Below, piece after piece: positions 8,737 through 18,275 of a stretch of DNA of 41,554 nt. The stretch lies in contig JBBSOW010000019.1 of NCBI GenBank assembly GCA_038259365.1, forward strand, positions 1 to 41,554. The letters run 5' to 3'. Both the position numbers and the translations under genes were made by a program. Positions within the stretch are counted from its first letter, which is position 1. Each line of letters opens with the position of its first letter. The DNA is from JBBSOW01 sp038259365. Its GTDB lineage: Bacteria > Actinomycetota > Actinomycetes > Propionibacteriales > Propionibacteriaceae. The notes under the pieces are model-generated. The model was not told where the DNA came from. It saw only the letters and a program-made list of their open reading frames with translations, and searched no databases.

Positions 8737-8810
8737 TGGGCCTAAGTGGACTTGAACCACTGACCTCTGCCTTATCAGGGCAGCGCTCTAACCGTCTGAG
8801 CTATAGGCCC
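8737..8810 (-). tRNA. tRNA-Ile (GAU anticodon)
   Basis: The reverse strand gives a complete 74-base cloverleaf. The acceptor stem GGGCCTA pairs with TAGGCCC, and the D arm contains AGCTCAGACGGTTAGAGC. The anticodon stem CTGCC/GGCAG encloses the loop CTGATAA with anticodon GAT, and the T arm contains GGTTCAAGTCC. The discriminator base is A, and CCA is not encoded. In many actinobacteria a tRNA-Ile and a tRNA-Ala follow gyrA; only the Ile gene is found here. Its 3' end points toward the restriction-modification island. Confidence 0.97.
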
Positions 8811-8867
8811 GCGTGAGACGCGGCGTACGACGTTGAACACTAGCCGACAACGGTCGGCGCGCTCAAG

Positions 8868-9849
8868 TCAGTCGTCGGCCAGCGTCACCTCGAACCCTCC
8901 GAGCAGGGTAGCGCCCAGGTTGTACAGGAACGCACCGACCGTCGCGAGCGCGGTCAGCAGCAACACGTCGATCACCGCGAGCACCATGGCCGAGCCGATG
9001 ACGCGGCCGCCGGAGACAAAGCGGGACAGGTCGAAGGAGTTTTGGTCGCCCGGAGCGCTCAGGGCGTCGTTGACGGCCTGGTTGATGGCGTCGAAGAGCC
9101 CGGACTGGCCGACGATGAACCAGATCACCATGACGGCGACGACGAGCGCGATACCGGCGGCCATGGAGAACAGGAAGGCCATCTTCATGACCGACCACGG
9201 ATCGACGCTGGCCAGCCGCAGGCGCGCCTTGCGGGTCCGGCGCGTGGTCGGGCGCCCCTTCGTCAGCATCTCCCGGTTCGGCGCCGCCTTGTTGTCCCCT
9301 TGGGTGCTGGAACCGGTGTCCTCGGCGTTCGCGGGGAGATCCTTGGGCTCCACGATCCCCACCTGGGGGTTCTCGCGTTGGGCTGTGCTGACCGTGGTCG
9401 GCACGCCCGCAGCGAAGTCGGGCCGTCCGGTACCCACCACGGGGCCGGCGCTGAGCACCGTCGAGACAGCGGCCTGGTCGGAGTTGCCGCCCCCGGCGTC
9501 TCGCCGAACTCCGGGCGGAGCAGGAACCGCCGAGGCGGCCGAACCCGTGGGCTCAATACCGGCCTCCGAGCTTTGCGGCCGGGCCGGCGAGGAAGGTGCT
9601 TTACCATTCTCTTTGGCTTTGGTCGACGTCGTGTCCGTCGACGTCGTGTCCGTCGACGCCTTACCGCCGGACGGTGCGGTGGACGGGGGGCTTGCTGTCT
9701 GGTGGCCGGCCCGACCCATCAGCCGATCGGCCAGCCGCGGCCGCTTCGCCGTCTCGGCACCGGGCTCCGCCATGGATTCCGCCGAGGGGTGGGCGTCCTC
9801 GGCCCGGCGGACGACGGTGTCATTGTCGGCTTGTTTTGAACGCTCGGTG

Positions 9850-9857
<8 letters not shown>
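8868..9857 (-). CDS. DUF3566 membrane protein
   Basis: A 329-residue protein immediately after gyrA. Residues 1-210 are hydrophilic, rich in Ser, Thr, Pro and Ala, with a short 'STDTTSTDTTST' repeat. The C-terminal 115 residues form the DUF3566 domain with two membrane segments ('MAFLFSMAAGIALVVAVMVIWFIV' shortened here: about residues 226-250, and about 290-315) and end 'GATLLGGFEVTLADD', a highly conserved family tail. The GTG start lies inside the gyrA stop region (eight-base overlap), so translation is coupled to gyrA. This gene follows gyrA in most actinobacteria. Its function is unknown; a membrane role linked to cell division or growth is sometimes suggested, but nothing in the sequence proves it. 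Family call is firm. Confidence 0.9.
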
Positions 9858-12561
<2,704 letters not shown>

Positions 12562-12907
12562 CTGTGCAGAATCCTCATGTTGGTCGCGCTCCGTCGACGG
12601 TTCAAAACACCGTCTCTGGAATAGGGCTCTCCACTCTGTTCCAGCGTCCCCACCTTACCGGGTCAACCGGCTGGAGCGGTTGGTCCAACCTCCTTTTGCA
12701 AATGGCAGTTGCCCGGCTCCGGCCCTCTAACCTCCTTAGGCGCCCCGAAGGCCCTCGGTCGGTGTCCCCCCAGGGGACAGGGGTGTCGCCCGCCCAACCC
12801 CACGCGCGACCGACGGGACGGCGCGTGCCCGCCACCGGCATGGCCGGGGTGCCGCCGCCGGCGCAAATGGTCGATCGCGGTCGCACCGGATGTGGGGGAG
12901 TGCGTAC
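12562..12907. promoter_or_regulatory. Upstream region of gyrA with inverted repeats
   Basis: A 346-base gap in front of gyrA. It contains a perfect 13-base inverted repeat GGTTGGTCCAACC at 12678-12690, close to a second, imperfect arm GGTCAACC at 12661-12668, and the palindrome TTTGCAAA at 12695-12702. On the minus strand TTGACC (reverse of 12662-12667) looks like a -35 box pointing at gyrA, but the matching -10 is weak. A further hairpin TGTCCCC-CCA-GGGGACA at 12763-12779 lies nearer the preceding minus-strand gene's stop and lacks a T-run. I see no gene. The repeats may be an operator or a leader structure; this is unproven. Confidence 0.35.
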
Positions 12908-13447
12908 CTAGTCGAAGGGGTCGTACGGATCGTCCGACGGACGCAGGATGGTATCGATGGCATCCTGCTGGCCCTGGATCATCCCCTGGACCTGGTGCCT
13001 GAACTCGGGGTCAGACTGGAATTGCGGGGAGTTGACCAGGTCGGCGAAAGGCCCCTGGTAGCCACCGGTGCCTCCGCCGATGGTGACGGTGGCGACGTTG
13101 GTGATGTTCTGCTGCTGAGAGTCATCGACTCCGTCGTGGTTGGCGTCGCTACTGACGATGTCGAAGACACCGTCTTCGTTGGTGTCGACGGCTGAAACGT
13201 CGATGATCCCATCCTGGTCGGTGTCTTGAACCAGGGTCTCGAACACCCCGTCCTGATTGCTATCGACCATGGCAGCCTCGATGCGCCCGTTCTGGTCGGC
13301 GTCGACGGCGAAGGTGTCGGACACACCGTCGAAGTTGCTGTCGGTCAGATAGGAATCGGCCACCCCGTCGACGTTGTTGTCCCCCACGCCGACGTCACCC
13401 ATTCCATCGTTGTTGGTGTCGCTCCAGTCGAACCCGTCCGTGCTCAT
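12908..13447 (-). CDS. Acidic protein of eight 13-residue Asp/Asn-Gly repeats, probably calcium-binding
   Basis: A 179-residue acidic protein. Residues 10-113 consist of eight tandem units of exactly 13 residues with the pattern D-x-N/D-x-D-G-h-x-D/E, for example 'DTNNDGMGDVGVG' and 'DSNQDGVFETLVQ'. Asp/Asn at positions 1, 3, 5 and 9 with Gly at 6 is how the calcium loops of thrombospondin type 3 and dockerin-like repeats look. EF-hand helices are absent because the period is too short. No signal peptide or membrane segment is visible. The C-terminal 65 residues are Gln/Gly-rich then helical ('FRHQVQGMIQGQQDAIDTIL'). A GAGAAGGGG ribosome site precedes the ATG. It is divergent from the first dynamin-like gene, and similar Asp-Gly motifs recur in the C39 peptidase of the cluster, hinting at a shared partner (inference). 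Metal binding is inferred, not shown. Confidence 0.72.
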   Translation of the reverse strand: MSTDGFDWSDTNNDGMGDVGVGDNNVDGVADSYLTDSNFDGVSDTFAVDADQNGRIEAAMVDSNQDGVFETLVQDTDQDGIIDVSAVDTNEDGVFDIVSSDANHDGVDDSQQQNITNVATVTIGGGTGGYQGPFADLVNSPQFQSDPEFRHQVQGMIQGQQDAIDTILRPSDDPYDPFD

Positions 13448-13732
13448 GTCATCCCCTTCTCCGCCTCGCCAGTCTGGCGCCGTAGCAAACGATTAGATGT
13501 TCCGGCCGGCGGCAATGTTCCGGGGGCCGAGCCGAATCCTCGCCATCACAGTGAGTGAAAGTTGTGCAGCGTTTCCGGGAACATCAGCAGCGGCGGACGC
13601 ATCAAAGCAGGTGAGGCACTCGATCAGGCCCAAGAGCGCCACCGTGAGTCGGCCGCTCAAAACGCCCTCGTGCGTCCGGAGGTGCAGGCGGTGCGAAATT
13701 GCGGTAACCGAGCGAGAAGGGGTGCGCAGATC
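13448..13732. promoter_or_regulatory. Divergent control region with repeated GGAACAT motifs
   Basis: A 285-base gap between the divergent Asp/Asn-Gly repeat gene and the first dynamin-like gene. The nonamer ATGTTCCGG occurs at 13497-13505 and again at 13515-13523 (18 bases apart), and the inverted form GGGAACAT lies at 13577-13584. Read outward, these give GGAAC cores like the -35 element of ECF sigma promoters, but no good GTC -10 sits 16-17 bases away. They could equally be a repressor or activator site. No gene is seen, although an open frame from 13562 runs into the GTPase gene without a ribosome site. Confidence 0.35.
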
Positions 13733-15181
13733 GTGACCGTCGGATCCTCAACAGTCCAAGAGCGGATCCGCTTCCTCTGTGCTGACGTGGCCGCGCTGGT
13801 CGGCAAGGCCGAGCGGGCCGAGGTGGGCCGCATCGCCGAGGCCTTGGACGCACCAGTACGGATCGCGGTGGTCGGACGCGTCAACTCGGGCAAGTCGACG
13901 CTGGTCAATGCCCTCATCGGTCGCCGGGTCGCGGCCACGGCCGCCCAGGATTGCACGAGCGTGGTCACCGAGTATCACTTCGGCTCGCCGGAGCACACCG
14001 TCGCCGAGTATCGCGACGGCCGCATCGTCAGGCTGGGCACGGTCGAGCCCCACGAGGTGAACGACCAGGTGAACGCGGCTGAGCTGAGCCGGCTGAAGGT
14101 CACCTTGCAGTCCGGCCTGCTCGACGGCCTGACCCTCGTGGACACCCCCGGTCTGGCCGCGACGACGGGAGCCTTTCGCTGGGCCGACGAGACCCGTTCC
14201 CTCATCGGCGCCGACATCTTGGTGTACCTGTTCCGAGGCTCCATCCGCACCGACGACGCCGCCGTCGTAGGTGACTTCGCAGCGTCGACCGGCGGGCTTG
14301 TCCCCACCGCGACCAACAGCGTCGGTCTGCTGTCTCACGCCGACAACTTCGGCGGCGGTGGTTGGGGGGCCGCGGATCCCCTCGACGAGGCCGCCCGATC
14401 GGCCGATCGGGTAGCTCGTTCGCTAGCAGGAGGCTTCTCGGCGGTCATCCCGGTCAGCGGTCTGTTGGCCGAGACCGTGCGAACCGGGCGCCTCACCGAG
14501 AACGACGCCCGGGAACTGCGCCGGTTGGTCGACGCCGACCCGGTGCTGCTTCAGTTCCACGGACAGTTGCTCCCCGCAGAATCCGATCCGACCGGGCAAT
14601 CACTCGCTCGATTGTCGGCCCTACTCGGTGCGTACGGACTCAATCACGGCCGCGCCCACGCCAGTTCGGCCGATGCTCTAGCCAACTGGCTGGACGAACG
14701 CTCCGGAATGCTCGCCTTCCAGCGGCACCTGGAGAACTCATCTTTGCCAACCGTGAGTCAGGGACGGGCCGAGCAGGCCATGCGGCGGCTGGTGAACGGC
14801 GCGGAACGGTTCGGGCGGTTGGCTTCGCGTCTGATCGAAGAAGCACAGCACAGCCCGCAGTTCCACGGGATCAGGGAATACCGGTGCTATCAGCTCCTGC
14901 TCGAGCGGTGTCCAGACAGCCATCTGGTCCCAGCTCTTGCGGCGGTCGTTGCGTGCCGGGACAGGCGCGCTCGGCCGCGGCTGCTCGAGCACCTCGATCC
15001 CGCCGCCAGGGCACCCGAGGCACTGCGTCTTTCGTCCGCCTTCCAGGCCGAAGCCGGCCTAGTCCGGCGCGGCGCGGAGGCGGAGGGAGCGCGTACCCTC
15101 TCCATCTCCTATCTGCATCTGTGGCAACACTTGGTCGGCTCGAGTCAGTCGGTGTGCGCGGCTGGCGGCCCCACGCCATGA
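13733..15181 (+). CDS. Dynamin-like GTPase, short form
   Basis: A 482-residue GTPase from GTG 13733; the open frame extends to 13562, but only this start has an upstream purine-rich site (GAGAAGGGG). The G domain shows the P-loop 'GRVNSGKST' (residues 48-56), a conserved Thr in 'DCTSVVTEYHF' (switch I, about 73-83) and 'DTPGL' (137-141). The G4 position is atypical, 'LLSHADNF', instead of N-K-x-D. A helical stalk-like region follows. There is no obvious membrane-paddle segment, unlike the second GTPase at 16272, so the two may form a hetero-pair like the paired bacterial dynamins or mycobacterial IniA/IniC. The last 37 bases overlap the oppositely transcribed sigma factor gene. A role in membrane remodelling is inferred from the family. 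Confidence 0.82.
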   Translation: MTVGSSTVQERIRFLCADVAALVGKAERAEVGRIAEALDAPVRIAVVGRVNSGKSTLVNALIGRRVAATAAQDCTSVVTEYHFGSPEHTVAEYRDGRIVRLGTVEPHEVNDQVNAAELSRLKVTLQSGLLDGLTLVDTPGLAATTGAFRWADETRSLIGADILVYLFRGSIRTDDAAVVGDFAASTGGLVPTATNSVGLLSHADNFGGGGWGAADPLDEAARSADRVARSLAGGFSAVIPVSGLLAETVRTGRLTENDARELRRLVDADPVLLQFHGQLLPAESDPTGQSLARLSALLGAYGLNHGRAHASSADALANWLDERSGMLAFQRHLENSSLPTVSQGRAEQAMRRLVNGAERFGRLASRLIEEAQHSPQFHGIREYRCYQLLLERCPDSHLVPALAAVVACRDRRARPRLLEHLDPAARAPEALRLSSAFQAEAGLVRRGAEAEGARTLSISYLHLWQHLVGSSQSVCAAGGPTP

Positions 15182-15720
15182 CCGTCTGTTGCTTCCGGCG
15201 CGTCCAGATAGCCACGCATCAGGGCCCGGCCACGGCTGATCCGGCTCTTGACGGTTTGGATGTTGATGTTTTCGTGGGCCGCGATCTGCTCGTAGGTAAG
15301 ATCACCCACCTCTCGCAGCACGAGGGCGGCGCGAAAGGAAAGCGGCAACCGACGCAAGGCGTCGCCGATCACGTCGGCGGCGGCGATCCGCTCGGTGAAA
15401 TCGGCCTGGACCGGAGCAGGAGCCTGATCTTCTGGCACCTCCGGTCGTCGACGTCGCGTGATGGCCAGCGCCGAGTTGGCCGCGATCCGGTACATCCAGG
15501 TGCCTATACCCGACTCGCCGCGGAAGGAGCCCAGATGGTGCCAAGCAGCGATCAGGCACTCTTGCAGCGCATCCTCCGCGTCGTAGGAGTTCTCGGTGAT
15601 CCGGTAGCAGACCGACCAGAGACGCCGCCGATGGTGCTGGACGAGCGCGGCGAAGGCCGCCTGGTCGCCCTCGATCGCAGACCGAACCAAGTGAGCTTCA
15701 TCGGTGACTTGAACCGCCAT
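15145..15720 (-). CDS. ECF-type RNA polymerase sigma factor
   Basis: A 191-residue sigma-70 family factor of the extracytoplasmic-function class. Region 2 ('FAALVQHHRRRLWSVCYRITENSYDAEDALQECLI' area, residues about 20-60, and 'GTWMYRIAANSALAITRRRR') binds core polymerase and the -10 element. Region 4 (about 125-175: 'LPLSFRAALVLREVG', 'TYEQIAAHENINIQTVKSRISRGRALM' area) holds the HTH for the -35 element. The ATG at 15720 is chosen because the conserved region begins right after it. The open frame continues far upstream, but that part has no family similarity. No zinc-binding anti-sigma (H-x3-C-x2-C) gene is adjacent. It is the only regulator inside the gyrA-gyrB cluster and is the natural candidate to control it. 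Its gene converges on, and overlaps, the first GTPase gene by 37 bases. Confidence 0.9.
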   Translation of the reverse strand: MAVQVTDEAHLVRSAIEGDQAAFAALVQHHRRRLWSVCYRITENSYDAEDALQECLIAAWHHLGSFRGESGIGTWMYRIAANSALAITRRRRPEVPEDQAPAPVQADFTERIAAADVIGDALRRLPLSFRAALVLREVGDLTYEQIAAHENINIQTVKSRISRGRALMRGYLDAPEATDGHGVGPPAAHTD

Positions 15721-15827
15721 GAGTACCGCCTTCGACTCGAGACCGAGCGCCCTCAATTTAACATTCGGGCGGACTGGGCGTGGACGAAACGGGTGACTTG
15801 GCGCGCCCGGCCGATGGGGGTAGTGCG

Positions 15828-16235
15828 ATGGGTTTGAGCAGCGATCTGCCGGGGCCCTTCGATGACCAAGACAACCAGGACTTCGGGCAACGGCTGCTTT
15901 CTTCTGATGACCCTCTCGTGCCCGATCTCGGGGCCGAGGTGATGCAACGGTTCCTGGATCGAGCGTGGCTGTCGGATGAGGCCGAGGCCGACGGGGCCCT
16001 CGTACCGGAGCCGTTCGATCCGATCGAGGCTGGGCCCGGGGTTGCTGCCCTCCTGGACAAGGACGGCTGGCCTGACGCCGCCCACGAGCAGGAGGACCCG
16101 CTCGTATCTCCCGTGGACGATTCCGGCGGCGATCTCGAAGGCACACCGGCGGTTCCCGATCACGACCGAGCAGACGAGGCGAACCTTCAGTGGCCGGTCG
16201 GGGCCGGCGAGGCTGACTCGGAGGTAGCAGAGTGA
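15828..16235 (+). CDS. Small acidic protein of unknown function
   Basis: A 135-residue protein, strongly acidic and rich in Asp, Glu, Pro and Gly ('PFDDQDNQDFGQRLLSSDD', 'EAEADGALVPEPFDPIEAG'). No membrane segment, signal peptide or recognised domain is visible. It looks largely disordered, with one possible helix ('LGAEVMQRFLDRAWL'). The ATG at 15828 follows GGGGGT by six bases; a GTG at 15780 in the same frame would add 16 residues but lacks such a site. It lies 36 bases upstream of the large dynamin-like GTPase in the same direction, so the two are probably co-transcribed. By position it might be an adaptor or regulator of that GTPase; this is a guess. Base composition and codon use resemble the neighbours, which supports it being real. 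Confidence 0.6.
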   Translation: MGLSSDLPGPFDDQDNQDFGQRLLSSDDPLVPDLGAEVMQRFLDRAWLSDEAEADGALVPEPFDPIEAGPGVAALLDKDGWPDAAHEQEDPLVSPVDDSGGDLEGTPAVPDHDRADEANLQWPVGAGEADSEVAE

Positions 16236-16271
16236 GCCGCGGAAGGGGTCCGGTGGGATCGGGAGAGCCCG

Positions 16272-18176
16272 ATGGACATGGCTGAGGTTGCCCAAGACCC
16301 CGCCCAGCGCGGCGCTGGTGATTTGGCGGAGACCGCCGATGACGCCGCACGACGGAGCAGGGAGAGTCGGCTCAACAAGACCCTGGGTGTTGGCCTGCGG
16401 ATGCTTCGGGCTCACTCGATGGATGCTGTCGCCGAGGTGGCCCTGCGCCAGGCCCAGACCCGGCTCGACCGCCCGCGGATCGTGGTGGTCGGCGAAACCA
16501 AGCGGGGTAAGAGCTCACTCGTCAACGCGCTGGTCGGCGAGCCGGGACTCTCCCCGGTGGGAGCAGACGAGACCAGTGCCACCTACCTCAGCATTGTCCC
16601 GCTCGATCCCCCAGTCACCGAGCCGTGGGCGGAGATGCGAGCGGCCGACGGCACTCGTACGCAGATAGCCATGACCGAGATCGCCGACTATGTCGATCTG
16701 TCGCGGTTGTCGCAGAGTGCGCGCGCGCTACCGGTCGGGGTCGAGGTGCATGTGCCGCCCGGCCCACTGGGTGATGTCGTGGTGACCGACTGCCCAGGCA
16801 TCGGTGGGATCGGGGGCGTGCGGGGACGCATGAGCCAGCGACTCGTCGCCGAAACGGGATGTCTGCTCTTCGTCATCGACGCGGGAGCCCCCATCTCCGC
16901 CGGAGAGTTGGACTACCTCCAAGCGTGCGCCACCTCTGTCGAGCACCTCATCGTGTGCGTGACCATGATCGACAAGTACCCAGAGACCTGGCTCGAAATC
17001 GTGGACGGCGTCGCACGAGAACTGACATCTCGGTCCAGCCGGTTGGGTCGCTTCCCGGTGGTCGGCGTTTCCGCGCCCGCGGCGATGGCCGCTCAGACGG
17101 CCAGCACCGCGGCGGTCGAGGAAATCTTGCTCAAGGCTTCCGGGTTACCAGTGTTGATCGAACACGTACGAAAAAGCGACCCACGAGAGTTTCTCCCGTC
17201 GGTCAACGCGTTGCGCACGTGCCGCACCGGCCTAGCCGATGCACTCAAGCTGGTGAGTCTGCGCGAGAGGATGCAGTCCGAATCCGAGGGTCCTGGCGTC
17301 GATGCCGAGTTGCTGGCCCGAAAAGAGGAGCTGCTCGCACTGCGAACCCAGGAACAACGCTGGACCCTCGATCTGGATCGTGACCTCGGCAGGATGCGCG
17401 CCGAGATTGCCCGGGATCTGACCAAACGGCTGGGAGAGCTTTCCCAGACCTGGCGGGCTCGGATTGAGAAGACACCGCTCACCGGTCGCAAGGCATACGT
17501 CCAGGCCACCTCGCTGGACATGGCCACCGAGTATCAACTCCTGCGTCGCGACATGGCCGATGCCGCAGCCGCCAGCCTGGACACCATCCTCCGCCGAATG
17601 TTCGGCGACTCGCTGCCGGCCGAGGTCGAATTGGCGCTGACCGCTCCCTCGCTGCTCGCAAAGGCGGAGGAGCAGGCTGCCCAACCTCGATCCAACCCCT
17701 TCGACCCGACTCTGATCATGACCGCCTCCTTGGGGACGAGCATCGCCACCAGGCTCGGCGCCGCGCAGATTGCCGGCGGGTCGTTGGCCGGCTTTTTGGG
17801 CCCGCTGGCTCTTCCGCTCGCGGCGGCCGGGGCCGGCGCGTGGGTGGCTTTCAACTGGGCCTATCGCTCGAACCGGCTGGAACGCCAGAACTTGACGACC
17901 GAACTGAACCGGACGCTGGCATCGGAGCGCAGCACCATCATGGATCAGCTCGAAACCCGTGTGAGAGAGCTGAAACCGGAGCTTGTCATGGCCTACCGCG
18001 AGCACCTGCGGCGCTCGGTCGCCTCGGTGCAAGGCTTGCTGCAGGAAGCAGAGAAGGCGAAGTCTGGGAGCGAGCAACGCCGAAAAGCGGTAGCCGCCGA
18101 GTCCGGCCGGGCGAGTCGCGAACTCCGGGAGCTGCTCAAGGACGTCGACGATGCCTTGGCCTTGGTGCATCGCTGA
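16272..18176 (+). CDS. Dynamin-like GTPase with membrane-paddle segment (IniA-like)
   Basis: A 634-residue bacterial dynamin-like protein. The N-terminal helix (about 30-66) is followed by the GTPase domain: P-loop 'GETKRGKSS' (74-82), switch I Thr in 'DETSATYL' (99-106), 'DCPGIGG' (173-179) and G4-like 'TMIDKY'. A long helical bundle (about 310-475) leads to a hydrophobic stretch (about 481-530) able to enter or cross the membrane as a paddle. A helical return arm ends the protein. This order is that of BDLP and IniA proteins, which self-assemble on and fuse or reshape membranes under GTP control. Mycobacterial IniA is induced by cell-wall drugs. It follows the small acidic gene and precedes the C39 peptidase, GrpE-like and Hsp70-like genes. 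The family is clear; the role here is inferred. Confidence 0.88.
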   Translation: MDMAEVAQDPAQRGAGDLAETADDAARRSRESRLNKTLGVGLRMLRAHSMDAVAEVALRQAQTRLDRPRIVVVGETKRGKSSLVNALVGEPGLSPVGADETSATYLSIVPLDPPVTEPWAEMRAADGTRTQIAMTEIADYVDLSRLSQSARALPVGVEVHVPPGPLGDVVVTDCPGIGGIGGVRGRMSQRLVAETGCLLFVIDAGAPISAGELDYLQACATSVEHLIVCVTMIDKYPETWLEIVDGVARELTSRSSRLGRFPVVGVSAPAAMAAQTASTAAVEEILLKASGLPVLIEHVRKSDPREFLPSVNALRTCRTGLADALKLVSLRERMQSESEGPGVDAELLARKEELLALRTQEQRWTLDLDRDLGRMRAEIARDLTKRLGELSQTWRARIEKTPLTGRKAYVQATSLDMATEYQLLRRDMADAAAASLDTILRRMFGDSLPAEVELALTAPSLLAKAEEQAAQPRSNPFDPTLIMTASLGTSIATRLGAAQIAGGSLAGFLGPLALPLAAAGAGAWVAFNWAYRSNRLERQNLTTELNRTLASERSTIMDQLETRVRELKPELVMAYREHLRRSVASVQGLLQEAEKAKSGSEQRRKAVAAESGRASRELRELLKDVDDALALVHR

Positions 18177-18204
18177 ACCGATTGGCCGGTGGCTGACTCC
18201 GCGC

Positions 18205-18228
18205 GGAACAAAGCCGACCTCGGCGGTC
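18205..18228 (+). promoter_or_regulatory. Candidate ECF sigma promoter upstream of the peptidase gene
   Basis: GGAAC at 18205-18209 and GTC at 18226-18228 are separated by 16 bases. This is the classical -35/-10 spacing of many ECF-sigma promoters, here continuing GTCTCTAAG. It lies about 48 bases upstream of the peptidase ATG, in the only sizeable gap of the plus-strand run after the second GTPase. Recognition by the ECF factor encoded at 15145-15720 is inferred. Confidence 0.4.
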
Positions 18229-18275
18229 TCTAAGTTTCCACAAGGAGCCGAGCAGCGTTTCCTGAAAGGATCTCC

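Noticed and set aside
12763..12779. TGTCCCC-CCA-GGGGACA hairpin as a terminator
   Set aside because: There is no T-run on either strand and it lies more than 100 bases beyond the nearest stop codon.
14362..15837. 491-codon plus-strand frame overlapping the first GTPase and sigma gene
   Set aside because: It is out of frame with a clear GTPase and antisense to a clear sigma factor.
15721..16350. Upstream extension of the sigma factor frame to 16350
   Set aside because: The added 210 residues are Arg/Pro-rich, overlap plus-strand genes and have no sigma similarity; the conserved protein begins at 15720.
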